Part shown: in pieces, positions 8,703 through 16,813 of the stretch
Layout: each line of letters opens with the position of its first letter
Numbering within the stretch: position 1 is the stretch's first letter
DNA from: a virus
Length of the DNA: 50,498 nt
Reading direction: 5' to 3' (one strand)
IMG/VR virus record: IMGVR_UViG_3300020442_000146
Location: 1 to 50,498 of that record
Program-made: the position numbers and the translations under genes
Notes under the pieces: generated by a model
The model's database searches: none
Seen by the model: the letters and a program-made list of their open reading frames with translations, nothing else
Told to the model about the DNA's origin: nothing

Positions 8703-9149
8703 TTACTTACCTCTTCTTCCGCCTTGCATTTCTAATGCAACTGGCTGTCTGGCTGCTGATCTTGCTCCAGCGCGTCCAGTCATTGGATCTACTGTAAAGC
8801 TTTCTAAGTATTGCGCTTGCCCTGGTCTTTGCGCGGCAAGCTCCCCTCTAGCTTGCTCAAAGGTAGGTGCAGCAGCATAACCTCTCACCCCACCTTCATA
8901 CGTTTCAGCTTGCGGCATGTATTGCGCTCTGCCTGTTGTTGGCATACCAAAAGCTTCAGCCATAACGTCAGTTCCTCTAAACGCAGCCTCTTGCTGCGGA
9001 GAAAATGCTGCAACATCAGGGCCATAATATGGAACATAACCCATGCCAGATACATCTCTTGCTAATCCAATACCTTGCTGTACAGCCGTTTCTGCAAATC
9101 TTGGCATTGTTTTTTCTGTATTTTGACGACCGCCTTTACCACCGCTCAT
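8703..9149 (-). CDS. Virion-associated protein with Lys/Gly-rich start (copy 1)
   Basis: A 148-aa protein. The start at MSGGKGGRQNTEK is chosen because GGAG lies 7-10 bases before it and the gene then follows the upstream stop by 1 bp; the open frame extends to 9194. The shared core GYVPYYGPDVAAFSPQQEAA matches copy 2 (46835-47329). Its neighbours on both sides are virion proteins, so a structural or ejection role is likely. Confidence 0.7.
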   Translation of the reverse strand: MSGGKGGRQNTEKTMPRFAETAVQQGIGLARDVSGMGYVPYYGPDVAAFSPQQEAAFRGTDVMAEAFGMPTTGRAQYMPQAETYEGGVRGYAAAPTFEQARGELAAQRPGQAQYLESFTVDPMTGRAGARSAARQPVALEMQGGRRGK

Positions 9150-9150
9150 C

Positions 9151-9525
9151 TTATATCTCCTTTTGATATGAGGCGTGTAGCGGTTCCCAACCATGCGCCT
9201 TCAAGGGTTTCTTCCATCCAAAACGACCTGTAATCGTTAATGCTTCACATCCATAGCTTTTAGCCCAATCAGTAACATCGTTATGCATATCTAACAACTG
9301 ATCTAGCTCACCACCGCCTAAAAACACGTTTAGCACCTTTTTTCTTGGATATACCACAATTTCAGTAACAATGCACCCCCTTGGACTAGGCCACAATTGC
9401 ATACGCCCATCTATAATACCTTCTGCTATATCCTCAAAAACATGCGTACCGCCACAATACTCTAAAGCCGCCTCTATCCAAGGGCGGCAACGTTCTAGCT
9501 CATTTACTTGCGTATCTTTAGGCAT
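9151..9525 (-). CDS. Conserved phage protein, GNAT-like appearance (copy 1)
   Basis: A 124-aa protein. The pattern RGCIVTEIVVYPRKKVLNVFLGGGELDQLL followed by GCEALTITGRFGWKKPLKAHGW resembles the GNAT-like fold of short phage proteins found among tail genes, but I see no clear acetyl-CoA loop. It is nearly invariant between the two copies, so it is one of the best conserved genes of the module. The molecular role is unknown. Confidence 0.7.
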   Translation of the reverse strand: MPKDTQVNELERCRPWIEAALEYCGGTHVFEDIAEGIIDGRMQLWPSPRGCIVTEIVVYPRKKVLNVFLGGGELDQLLDMHNDVTDWAKSYGCEALTITGRFGWKKPLKAHGWEPLHASYQKEI

Positions 9526-10177
9526 GTATCCTCGTTATAGCTAATGTTGATGCAGGGGAAGCAGGGCTAAACGCTGTTGCTGCTGTCGCATTTAAACTAC
9601 CGCTCGTACTATCTACAGCCCATTTCATCTCAATATAATCATTCGCAGCAAGCTCAAGTAAAAACGATCTTGATGCTGTCATAATACCACCGTTGTTATG
9701 AATAGTTTTTATTACAGTCATATTAGCTATATTTGTGCCGTTCTTAGCGGGCCAAAAATAAAACTTAACGTCACTTGCGGTGCTTGAAGTTATTTCTGCG
9801 GTAAAGCTAAGTAGATATTCACCTTTTTCTTCAAACACAATACGCTCTGGATTTGTGCCATCACGATCTATTTTATACTTATTTGTCGGCGCATCATAAG
9901 TAATAGAATAAGCTGTATCTGCTGATGCAGCCGTTTGGCTTGCTGTTCTCATAAGCTTAACGTGACCGCCTTCCATGACAATCTGCCTAAACTCATTATC
10001 ATAACTTACGACAGGCCACTCATTTACGTCATCCCAAAGAATAACGCCATTTTCACTTGGATTATCTTGAGATGTTTTAAAGTATAACTTGCCTAAATTT
10101 CTTTGCAGATATGCGTTTAACTGCCTACCCCACTGAGCAAGGTCAGGGCCAATAGTAGGTAAAATAGGAACCGACAT
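9518..10177 (-). CDS. Putative tail-tip/fibre protein with variable C-terminus, 219 aa
   Basis: Residues 1-70 (MSVPILPTIGPDLAQWGRQL ... LGKLYFKTSQDNPSENGVIL) are shared with the 116-aa gene of copy 2. Residues ~75-219 are a beta-rich domain unrelated to that copy (SFTAEITSSTASDVKFYFWP), resembling C1q-like trimer heads in composition. A constant N-terminus plus an exchangeable tip is typical of receptor-binding proteins. It shares one base with the next gene. Confidence 0.65.
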   Translation of the reverse strand: MSVPILPTIGPDLAQWGRQLNAYLQRNLGKLYFKTSQDNPSENGVILWDDVNEWPVVSYDNEFRQIVMEGGHVKLMRTASQTAASADTAYSITYDAPTNKYKIDRDGTNPERIVFEEKGEYLLSFTAEITSSTASDVKFYFWPAKNGTNIANMTVIKTIHNNGGIMTASRSFLLELAANDYIEMKWAVDSTSGSLNATAATAFSPASPASTLAITRIHA

Positions 10178-12066
10178 TATCTAGTTCCCCCTGCAACAGT
10201 TTCTAACCTCATAACGCCCACACGCCAATCGGCAAGCTTTGCACCCTCTACCTTCATGCGTATCTGCCTACCGCTAAATCTAGCGTCCGTAGGATTATTA
10301 GGCGCAAATGGGCCATGCGTTGTTTCTGTATCGTTTGGATGAAAACGTGTTTTGAACGTCATATTCACATCGCCCTGCGTTTTTTCGTCAGGAATAACAG
10401 ATGTAACCTTGGCTATGTTTTCGCCAGTGCCGATAGATATTGGCCCAGTTTCTGCAAAAACAGAGCCGCTATCTACGTTTAAACCAACCTCATGCTCTTT
10501 TATGTTTGCATGTGTTGTATCCCAATCAGCCATGAATGGGTATCTAAATACGCCCCTCGGAACACCTGATGTTCTTGATAACTCGCCAATCATCCAATGA
10601 TTTTCGTTGTAATCATAAGCAACGTAACGATCTATTTCTGAACTGCTCGATGATGGGTAAAACCACCAAACCTCGCCATATTGCGGTATGCCCATCGCCC
10701 ATATTTTAGATTGCTGCGCTACGTTTATATCATCAAAAATATAATCATGCACATCACACTTAATAGGCTGCACTGTGTTACCATTGAATAGAAAAAAGTT
10801 TTCCTGCCCAATAAAAAATACACCGCTATCTGTATCTACAGCCGCACGACTTGTTACAACGCCGCATGACGCGCCAACACGCTCAAAGCCATATACATAG
10901 GGCGGTCCTGTATATCGAGCTGTGTGAGCGTCTGTATCTGTTAGTATTAACGTCTGGCCTCTCGTTCTTATAGCTTGCATGATCTGCCCAGATGTTTGTA
11001 GCTCTATGTCTCCTGCTTCATTTGTTGCGGCAGCAGTCCATGTATTTCTGTCTTCTCGGTCACACCAAGCGATCTTACGTCCGTTGCCGCCAGACCCTAA
11101 CGCAAAAATAAAACGCTCTTCTGTCACGATTAAGCCAAGATTATTTGTTGGCGCGTTTGTAATTGGCGTTGCTACCACAGCTAATTTTAAAGATGTGTCT
11201 GTCACATTTACATTAGGCTCTGCACCTGACGCTGGGTAAATTTGTATCGTAACGCCCGTATCGTCTGTATCAAATCTATAAAAACTATTGCCAACTGGCA
11301 AAGTTTCATCAAGCAAAACAGTTGTTGTCGTTGTGCCAACAACCTTAACTTTTAATGAAGGTATCGTATCTGGGTCTGCGTCATTGTCTGGGTCAACAAC
11401 TGAGATAGTAAAATGATACTTAGCGCCGCTCGTTAAACCAGTAATTGCTTGCTCTAGATTAGCAGCCGTTGTGCCTGTCCACTCTGCTTGACCAGAGTTA
11501 ATAGCCCAACCAGTGCCTAGCGTCCAACCTGTGCCTACAGTAAAGCTATTGTTTGTGATTAGCTCAGAGCCGCTAACAATATCTAAACCCCACTCAACAA
11601 GCCTACCATCATCATAATGACAGCCAACCAATATCTCGCCAAAATTATCTAATGTCCAATACGTTGCAGGATCAGGTATCGCGTTTGATAATTGCTGTAT
11701 AGGTGTTCCCCAGAAGCCAGTGCCAAAAGTGCCTTTACCGTAACCTGATGAAACTGCCGCATCCACCCTGCCTGTTGCCAAACTTGCAGGAGTTATATCG
11801 TACACATTTCCCCCGCCTGTCATTGCGATTAATGCTTCGTGAGAACCGCCAGACAACCATGTGCTTTGGTTAAGAGCTTCCCAAGTGTGCATACCCCTAA
11901 TCGGCTGCGTGGTAAAATCTTGCTTGCGATCACGCCAACCACCAATAGGTCTAAGCGAACCATCAAGCCATCTTACTAGGCTTCCCTCGCGCCACCTACC
12001 AGATTGCTCATAGTCCGTACCTATTCTGTAAAATCCTGATGGTATATCTAGAGGTACTAAAGCCAT
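10177..12066 (-). CDS. Conserved tail structural protein with inserted beta-sandwich (copy 1)
   Basis: A 629-aa protein. The N-terminus (MALVPLDIPSGFYRIGTDYE) and the later WALKS-free core (EERFIFALGSGGNGRKIAWC, VRTRGQTLILTD) look like a beta-propeller-like phage tail protein of short-tailed phages. Residues ~165-298 (ELITNNSFTVGTGWTLGTGW ...) look like an inserted carbohydrate-binding-type beta-sandwich. Same length and strongly conserved in copy 2, so it is a core part of the tail. Exact position (stopper, hub or knob) is uncertain. Confidence 0.72.
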   Translation of the reverse strand: MALVPLDIPSGFYRIGTDYEQSGRWREGSLVRWLDGSLRPIGGWRDRKQDFTTQPIRGMHTWEALNQSTWLSGGSHEALIAMTGGGNVYDITPASLATGRVDAAVSSGYGKGTFGTGFWGTPIQQLSNAIPDPATYWTLDNFGEILVGCHYDDGRLVEWGLDIVSGSELITNNSFTVGTGWTLGTGWAINSGQAEWTGTTAANLEQAITGLTSGAKYHFTISVVDPDNDADPDTIPSLKVKVVGTTTTTVLLDETLPVGNSFYRFDTDDTGVTIQIYPASGAEPNVNVTDTSLKLAVVATPITNAPTNNLGLIVTEERFIFALGSGGNGRKIAWCDREDRNTWTAAATNEAGDIELQTSGQIMQAIRTRGQTLILTDTDAHTARYTGPPYVYGFERVGASCGVVTSRAAVDTDSGVFFIGQENFFLFNGNTVQPIKCDVHDYIFDDINVAQQSKIWAMGIPQYGEVWWFYPSSSSSEIDRYVAYDYNENHWMIGELSRTSGVPRGVFRYPFMADWDTTHANIKEHEVGLNVDSGSVFAETGPISIGTGENIAKVTSVIPDEKTQGDVNMTFKTRFHPNDTETTHGPFAPNNPTDARFSGRQIRMKVEGAKLADWRVGVMRLETVAGGTR

Positions 12067-12068
12067 TT

Positions 12069-12725
12069 TTATGTCTTCATAATGTAAGCCAAAGCATAGT
12101 ATGGCGGTCTGTTTTCGTGAGAGCTACCACTACCAGTGGAGCCAGTTGTTTTACTAAGAGATCCATTTGGGTTGTAAGTATTTGAGTTATAGTCAATATC
12201 AATACCAGCAGATGGAAAAGCACTCTGTAAAACATAACTATCTGTATAGCTGTGTGTGTGAGATGGTATCTGACTGGTTGTCAATGTTACGCTATCTGCA
12301 CCGCCAGTGTCGCCAACATTATAAGTTCCTGAACTATCGGCGTCTGCATGTACAACAAATTTAGCTGTTAAGTTAGGTGTTCCATTTGTACCATCACATA
12401 AAGCCCAACCAGTAGGTATTGTTGCGACTGTACCGCTCCATAAAATTATACCGCCAACAGGAAATAATAATGATGAGGACGTTTGACCTGCTAAGAGGTT
12501 TATTTCTGTTGCCGTTGCTGTAACGCCATCCATAATGTTTAGCTCAGCCGCCGTTGATGTAACCGCAGCGCCGCCAATCTTCCAAGAGCCAGCCGTTAGA
12601 TCTGGCTCTATTGTGCCGCTCGTTCCGTTTACAGCGTCCGTTATTGTATCTAAAGCCGTGTTGAGCGTTGTACCCCAAGTATTCTCGCTCGATCCCACGA
12701 CTGGCTTGGTAACTGAGATTGCCAT
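12069..12725 (-). CDS. Tail collar-domain protein (copy 1)
   Basis: A 218-aa protein. Residues ~1-90 are an Ala/Thr-rich fibre shaft (AAELNIMDGVTATATEINLL, a common fibre repeat). Residues ~92-218 are a phage tail collar domain: GGIILWSGTVATIPTGWALC, DGTNGTPNL, one HTH pattern (PSHTHSY) and the terminal HENRPPYYALAYIMKT. In this fold the His pairs can bind metal in a trimer. Copy 2 has several more GGAHTHT blocks. Confidence 0.85.
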   Translation of the reverse strand: MAISVTKPVVGSSENTWGTTLNTALDTITDAVNGTSGTIEPDLTAGSWKIGGAAVTSTAAELNIMDGVTATATEINLLAGQTSSSLLFPVGGIILWSGTVATIPTGWALCDGTNGTPNLTAKFVVHADADSSGTYNVGDTGGADSVTLTTSQIPSHTHSYTDSYVLQSAFPSAGIDIDYNSNTYNPNGSLSKTTGSTGSGSSHENRPPYYALAYIMKT

Positions 12726-12763
12726 CTTATAATCCTCGTTGTTTATGCCAACTTAGCATTTTT

Positions 12764-12979
12764 CTAATCGTCCGTCCATGTTCCAGTAGCCGCCGCATCG
12801 TCTACCCATATACCTGTCGCAACGCTGTCATCTGTCCATGTGTTAGATACCGCCGCATCGTCACTCCATATGTGATCACCTTCGCAATACCCAAAAAGCC
12901 AGTAACGCCTACCGCCAAACACAACACCTGCGCCAGACGCCGTTCCATCTTTCTCAACATATGGCTCAATAACACTCAT
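12764..12979 (-). CDS. Small repeat protein with W-x-DD units
   Basis: A 71-aa protein. The C-terminal half is four degenerate units of about ten residues: IWSDDAAVSN, TWTDDSVATG, IWVDDAAATG, TWTDD. A beta-like repeat with Trp and paired Asp could bind metal or sugar at a fibre, but this is conjecture. The start overlaps the preceding gene's stop by 4 bp (ATGA), placing it in the tail operon. Confidence 0.65.
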   Translation of the reverse strand: MSVIEPYVEKDGTASGAGVVFGGRRYWLFGYCEGDHIWSDDAAVSNTWTDDSVATGIWVDDAAATGTWTDD

Positions 12980-13146
12980 TCAGCCTCCGCTATGGTGTTG
13001 CCATCTGCAACCCATTCAAGGATAGCGGCGTAATGGCGGTTTTTTAGGTCTAAAGGAACATTAACTTCAGTTTCATCAATAGTAACTTTAATTGCAATAT
13101 TTTTATTATCTAAATCTTTAAGATATTGTGCATTTCTAATATTCAT
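12976..13146 (-). CDS. Small tail-operon protein, 56 aa
   Basis: MNIRNAQYLKDLDNKNIAIK ... ending EWVADGNTIAEAE. It fills the gap between the 304-aa fibre gene (1 bp away) and the 71-aa gene (ATGA overlap). The form (short N-terminal strand, then LEWVADGNTI) resembles small phage proteins found beside fibres, sometimes annotated as assembly chaperones. Coding is supported by packing and by the lack of internal stops; function unknown. Confidence 0.7.
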   Translation of the reverse strand: MNIRNAQYLKDLDNKNIAIKVTIDETEVNVPLDLKNRHYAAILEWVADGNTIAEAE

Positions 13147-13147
13147 T

Positions 13148-14062
13148 TTACAATTCCGCTTCTGCTGTAAATACTGTATTAGTGTCTGAGTAAAATGATG
13201 AACTAGCGTGTTGAAAAGTAATATCTCTGGGGTTTGAGTTATAAAATGTTGGCTGCACGTTTTGCCAAGAACTACTTGTAACCGTTGGTGCAGCTCTCAT
13301 TTCAGGGTCTAGCAAAATAGTAAGCCAATGCCCATTATTACCACTATATTTTGGCGGCATATGAGCAACAGCAGAAGAGTCAGAACCTATAAAATTTCTA
13401 AAATACCTTTGACACCTAGCCAACTCATCCCCAAAGCTCCTACGCTCAAAGTCAGTAGCTTTGTTGCCTGCTTCTAGCTGAACTCCTGTTATATTTAAGT
13501 CGTAAGCAGTTGTGCCAGTATTAGAGTATTGACCAATGTTAAACTTAACAAAACTACCATCATTAATAGTTTTTCCATCTATTGATGGAATTGTTATTTG
13601 CGCCGTATATCTAACCCAACTACTGGTCAGACTAGCCGTTATTAAGACAGGGGTTATGTCAACATCAGACGAACCACTAGTGCCAAAGTCTTGCGTTCCC
13701 CAAATATACAGACCACCTGTCGGTGCAGTACCTTTTGCATAAAAAGAAATAGTAACCGTTCCTGCAGGAACAGATGTTACATCTTCTATTGGCTGTCGAA
13801 TGCTTGTAAAATCACTTGATGTAGAAACATTGAGCCTAGCGTACTTTTGTAAACCCCCTGTTTCGCTTGGGTTGCTATTGGTTTCTTGGCTAAAAGTTGT
13901 TGAGCCACCTGACTGATTTACATACCAACGATCTAAAGAAACGTAACCGCTTGAAGTGCTAGAAGTGCCACGTTGAGCTACTTCCATAGACCCATTAATT
14001 ATAAGGTTAGATGCGCCACCGCCCTGGCCTGCGCTGTCTGCTATGTCTCTGGCTCTAGACAT
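13148..14062 (-). CDS. Tail fibre/spike protein with carbohydrate-binding-like domain
   Basis: A 304-aa protein. It starts MSRARDIADS, a motif common at the N-terminus of phage fibres, then NLIINGSMEVAQRGTSSTSS, the usual opening of a sugar-binding beta-sandwich in tail spikes, with LDRWYVNQSGGSTTF. The C-terminal part (FGDELARCQRYFRNF) is also typical of these spikes. Likely a host-recognition protein; there is no copy in the second module, which the window leaves before this gene. Confidence 0.75.
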   Translation of the reverse strand: MSRARDIADSAGQGGGASNLIINGSMEVAQRGTSSTSSGYVSLDRWYVNQSGGSTTFSQETNSNPSETGGLQKYARLNVSTSSDFTSIRQPIEDVTSVPAGTVTISFYAKGTAPTGGLYIWGTQDFGTSGSSDVDITPVLITASLTSSWVRYTAQITIPSIDGKTINDGSFVKFNIGQYSNTGTTAYDLNITGVQLEAGNKATDFERRSFGDELARCQRYFRNFIGSDSSAVAHMPPKYSGNNGHWLTILLDPEMRAAPTVTSSSWQNVQPTFYNSNPRDITFQHASSSFYSDTNTVFTAEAEL

Positions 14063-14063
14063 A

Positions 14064-14414
14064 TTACTCTCCTAAGAGTGTAGCCAAATCCAACGCTTTG
14101 AGTGCATCAGCATCTGCTGCATTAGCAATCTTAGCATCTGCTGTAATGTCTCGCAGTGTTTTCTTCTGAGCAGCTATTGCATCTGCACCTGAGCCAGCTT
14201 CAAGAGCTTTCATATAGTCAACATCTAAAGCCTCAAGTCTTGGCGCACGTTCTGCTCTAAGATTATCCTTGTGAATATCTCTAGCCTTAGCCATGTCTAT
14301 TTCAACGACATCACCGTTGAATGTCCAAGCACCTCGAAAGGTTCTATCGCTAGGTACTGTTAAAGAAGATGCATCTCTGACATCTCCATTTATATTGATG
14401 TAAGTTTTAGTCAT
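14064..14414 (-). CDS. Tail-region protein, possible fibre chaperone
   Basis: A 116-aa protein. The start MTKTYININGDVRDAS at 14414 is chosen because GGAG precedes it and it gives an ATGA overlap with the upstream stop; the frame stays open to 14429. The N-terminal part (RTFRGAWTFNGDVVEIDMAK) is a known small motif near phage fibre genes, where the residues after RTFR-W-W/F are followed by an Ala/Lys-rich helical region. Possibly an assembly chaperone; not proven. Confidence 0.7.
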   Translation of the reverse strand: MTKTYININGDVRDASSLTVPSDRTFRGAWTFNGDVVEIDMAKARDIHKDNLRAERAPRLEALDVDYMKALEAGSGADAIAAQKKTLRDITADAKIANAADADALKALDLATLLGE

Positions 14415-14824
14415 TGTGCAATTCTCCATGCATTTCTAAATGAGCGATCCGTAGGGATCAGTTCAACAGGTACAATCTTCATGATTGTTCTGTTACCTTT
14501 ATAGTCTCGCCATACTGACGGATCTATATCCTTTTGAATTAAGTATTCTATTGCTTCTTCTTCTGTCATAGCATCGACAGGTGCAGCGTATGGGTGTTCC
14601 TTTGGCTGTCCATCAGGAACTAAACGGTCACGCTGGTAGGTTTCTATAGGTGGCAGTATTCCACCCTCTAACGCACAAGCCATCCAGTTAGGATCTGGGC
14701 ATAGAACCTTGGCTGGTTCGTCTGGTGTGTCAGGGTCTTCGAACAGCACACGATACTTAGACTGTACAGGTTTTAGTCTTGTCTTAGCTTCTGCTAATCT
14801 ATCCCATAAATGTCCGTGGGTCAT
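14411..14824 (-). CDS. Conserved phage tail-region protein, 137 aa
   Basis: MTHGHLWDRLAEAKTRLKPV ... RSFRNAWRIAQ. The C-terminal PTDRSFRNAWR echoes the SDRTFRGAWTF of the next gene, and the region 55-100 contains DAMTEEEAIEYLIQKD. It is linked to both neighbours by 4-bp overlaps. This arrangement next to fibres suggests a role in fibre assembly, but no domain was identified. Confidence 0.7.
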   Translation of the reverse strand: MTHGHLWDRLAEAKTRLKPVQSKYRVLFEDPDTPDEPAKVLCPDPNWMACALEGGILPPIETYQRDRLVPDGQPKEHPYAAPVDAMTEEEAIEYLIQKDIDPSVWRDYKGNRTIMKIVPVELIPTDRSFRNAWRIAQ

Positions 14825-15198
14825 GCTAAGTCTCCAAATATTGCACTACAAGCTCTAAAGATAACATTAGTAGTATATGAAGAAGAATTTGTACTTCTCA
14901 TTCTTACAACAGTAGAAGTAGATCCATGATGTGAAGTTATTCTACTATAAAAAGTGCTTAAATTACCACCAGCTTCGCCAGAGGTAATATAATTAGCATC
15001 GCTCATAGCACTTGTTAGTGTGTAAGATACATCGCCATTTCCATTATCTACTTCGCTTGCTACATTAAAAGACTTTGCAACAGAGAAAGAGCCACTTTCT
15101 GTATAATTAAATAAAGCCTTTGCAGACCCATTGGTAATATAAGTAGTCGCTACAGTTGTTGTGCCATCGTTGAGGTTGGAGACATTAATTGTACTCAT
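14821..15198 (-). CDS. Tail fibre paralogue 5 of a tandem family
   Basis: A 125-aa protein with the family pattern: N-terminal MSTINVSNLNDGTTTVATTY, middle KALFNYTESGSFSVAKSFNV then S-(I/V)-D-G-GDVSYTLTSAMSDANY, C-terminal IFGDLA. It is most diverged at the KAWVNFN site, where it reads KALFNY. Each paralogue is a short beta-rich fibre-like unit; together with the neighbours it probably provides alternative tip subunits. The 4-bp overlap on each side makes a single translational unit. Confidence 0.72.
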   Translation of the reverse strand: MSTINVSNLNDGTTTVATTYITNGSAKALFNYTESGSFSVAKSFNVASEVDNGNGDVSYTLTSAMSDANYITSGEAGGNLSTFYSRITSHHGSTSTVVRMRSTNSSSYTTNVIFRACSAIFGDLA

Positions 15199-15599
15199 GC
15201 TAGGTCTCCGTGAATTAAATGCGAAATATAAGGCCCATCGGATGCGGAATTTGCACTATTAGACACCTGACTCCTAACTGTTGTTGTTGATGGATTAACA
15301 CCGTGAGGAATAGTTAAATTACTATCAAAATTAGCAATGCCACCATGATTACATGCACCACTAGAGGCAAAGTTTGCGTTACCCATAGCATTTGTAAATG
15401 TTTGCGTTGTGTCACCCGTTGCATTATCTGTTAAACTAGCAGTATTAAAACTGTCATGAATAGATGTTGAGGTGTTTGTATTAAAGTTTACCCACGCTTT
15501 AGAATGTCCTTGGTTTATATTAGCAAACGTAGAAGTCGTACCAGCACCATCAGTGAGATTAGTAGCTGTCAGATTGGTGACTGTTAGAGTACTGCTCAT
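15195..15599 (-). CDS. Tail fibre paralogue 4 of a tandem family
   Basis: A 134-aa protein. MSSTLTVTNLTATNLTDGAG, then KAWVNFNTNTSTSIHDSFN, DNATGDTTQTFTNAMGNANF and the C-terminal HGDLA. The KAWVNFN-x(9)-DSFN pattern is widespread in fibres of marine phages. It ends GACCTAGCATGA, overlapping the next ATG. Confidence 0.75.
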   Translation of the reverse strand: MSSTLTVTNLTATNLTDGAGTTSTFANINQGHSKAWVNFNTNTSTSIHDSFNTASLTDNATGDTTQTFTNAMGNANFASSGACNHGGIANFDSNLTIPHGVNPSTTTVRSQVSNSANSASDGPYISHLIHGDLA

Positions 15600-15988
15600 G
15601 CTAAGTCTCCATGAACTGCAAGGTTATAAAGGCCAGCCGACTCAATACCACCAGTGTAATAACTTGTGGTGCTAAGGTAATCATATTTTAAATTAACTTC
15701 TGTGGTTGTTTTACTATGAACACCCATAATTCTGCTTCTAGCTGCCGTGTTGTGTAAGTTAGTAGTTTGCAAACCTACAGTTGTTGTATAATTAGCTGAT
15801 GACATAGCAGAAGTAAGGTTTACACCTTGCTCACCTGTTCCATCATCATCAATACTAGATACACCAAAGCTGTCAGATATGCTTGCTGAAGTAGCTGGCG
15901 CATGCAACCAAGCAGCAGCAACCCCTGACACTGGACGACTAGCTGTCTCACCTGTAGCTTGGATGTTGGTGACCGTTATAGTACTCAT
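15596..15988 (-). CDS. Tail fibre paralogue 3 of a tandem family
   Basis: A 130-aa protein. MSTITVTNIQATGETASRPV, then AAWLHAPATSASISDSFGVS, DDDGTGEQGVNLTSAMSSAN and the C-terminal VHGDLA. The central domain aligns with the adjacent paralogues while the 30-40 residues before the C-terminus vary most, where a ligand-binding loop would be expected. Overlaps both neighbours by 4 bp. Confidence 0.75.
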   Translation of the reverse strand: MSTITVTNIQATGETASRPVSGVAAAWLHAPATSASISDSFGVSSIDDDGTGEQGVNLTSAMSSANYTTTVGLQTTNLHNTAARSRIMGVHSKTTTEVNLKYDYLSTTSYYTGGIESAGLYNLAVHGDLA

Positions 15989-16362
15989 GCTAAGTCTCCG
16001 TGAACAGTGCCTACATAATGATAAGGATCTACCAGTGTGCCACCACTTTCAAAAAAAGAAAATCTAACCTGAGATGCAGTTGAGCCAGTATAAAAGAAAA
16101 CTTGAGCAGCATTATTATTAACAGAATTTTGTTTTGCACTTATTGCGCTATAATTTACATCTGACATAGATGAACTTAAATTAAGTGTTCCGTATCCTGT
16201 ACCAAGATCTACTGTGCTAGAAATATTAAAGCTACCAGCTAAAACATGAGATCCCGTATTTGTTTGTACAGCAGCCCAAGCCTTAGCAGCACTCTGCTTA
16301 GTCAAAGCAATAGGGCCGCTACCTGTCTCGTCACTAATTGTTGTTGCTCGTATCTCAGACAA
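15985..16362 (-). CDS. Tail fibre paralogue 2 of a tandem family
   Basis: A 125-aa protein. MSEIRATTISDETGSGPIAL, then KAWAAVQTNTGSHVLAGSFN, VDLGTGYGTLNLSSSMSDVN and a C-terminal TVHGDLA. The start sits in the conserved junction cattgtc, which differs from the other junctions because the upstream gene is the 152-aa shaft-type protein. Confidence 0.75.
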   Translation of the reverse strand: MSEIRATTISDETGSGPIALTKQSAAKAWAAVQTNTGSHVLAGSFNISSTVDLGTGYGTLNLSSSMSDVNYSAISAKQNSVNNNAAQVFFYTGSTASQVRFSFFESGGTLVDPYHYVGTVHGDLA

Positions 16363-16813
16363 TGCTCAAGTTCCCTCCTGTTGTGACAGTAAGAGTAACA
16401 CCACTAGCTACAGTCAAAGGACCACTAGCTAATGCATTCTCAGTAGCGTCTATGGTTACATCAGTGTTTAGCTCTTGCTCATGCACCCTGAATATATCAG
16501 CACCACCAGAACCAAATGTGCCTCTGTCACCTTTGAACTTGCCACCACCCATGCTCGAAGCAGTGTCATCAGCAGTAAAAGCTATAACGTGAAGAAGATC
16601 TCCAACAGCAGCACCAGTAGTCAAAACAACCTCACTACCATTTGTAGCTGTGTAGTCAGTGCTATCTATTAGCTTGACACCATTTAGAAACACATCAATG
16701 AAACCTACAGTATAACCAGCAGTACCAAACGTTGTTTGAGAAGCAGTTGCTGTAAACGTCTGCCTAATCTGGGTAGCTTGAGGTGCTGGAACTGTACCTA
16801 TATATCCTGCCAT
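16355..16813 (-). CDS. Fibre protein with shaft and trimer-type C-terminus, 152 aa
   Basis: The N-terminus (MAGYIGTVPAPQATQIRQTF TATASQ...) is a frequent tail-fibre start; residues ~25-75 contain the VDVFLNGVKL-like GFIDVFLNGVKLIDSTDYTA domain found in many phage fibres. The C-terminal ~40 residues form a Thr/Val-rich beta strand array (GPLTVASGVTLTVTTGGNLS). The 70-aa protein at 17946 shares both ends, so the two are likely relatives, one with the middle domain removed. Confidence 0.72.
   Translation of the reverse strand: MAGYIGTVPAPQATQIRQTFTATASQTTFGTAGYTVGFIDVFLNGVKLIDSTDYTATNGSEVVLTTGAAVGDLLHVIAFTADDTASSMGGGKFKGDRGTFGSGGADIFRVHEQELNTDVTIDATENALASGPLTVASGVTLTVTTGGNLSIV

Larger units (their letters stand above)
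1..12471. repeat. Diverged large direct repeat, copy 1 (head/ejection/tail module)
   Basis: The genes from the coiled-coil protein to the collar protein match 36740-50484 in order, strand and product. Homology is strong in capsid, portal and the 629-aa structural protein. It breaks down in the 541-aa protein, in the C-terminal part of the 373-aa protein and in the C-terminal part of the 219-aa protein. The right boundary is approximate, inside the collar gene. Confidence 0.9.

Noticed and set aside
8366-8797. 143-aa plus-strand ORF opposite the Ala/Gln-rich virion protein
   Set aside because: Leu/Cys/His-rich composition expected of an antisense frame to Ala/Gln codons; no conserved counterpart in the copy 2 region.
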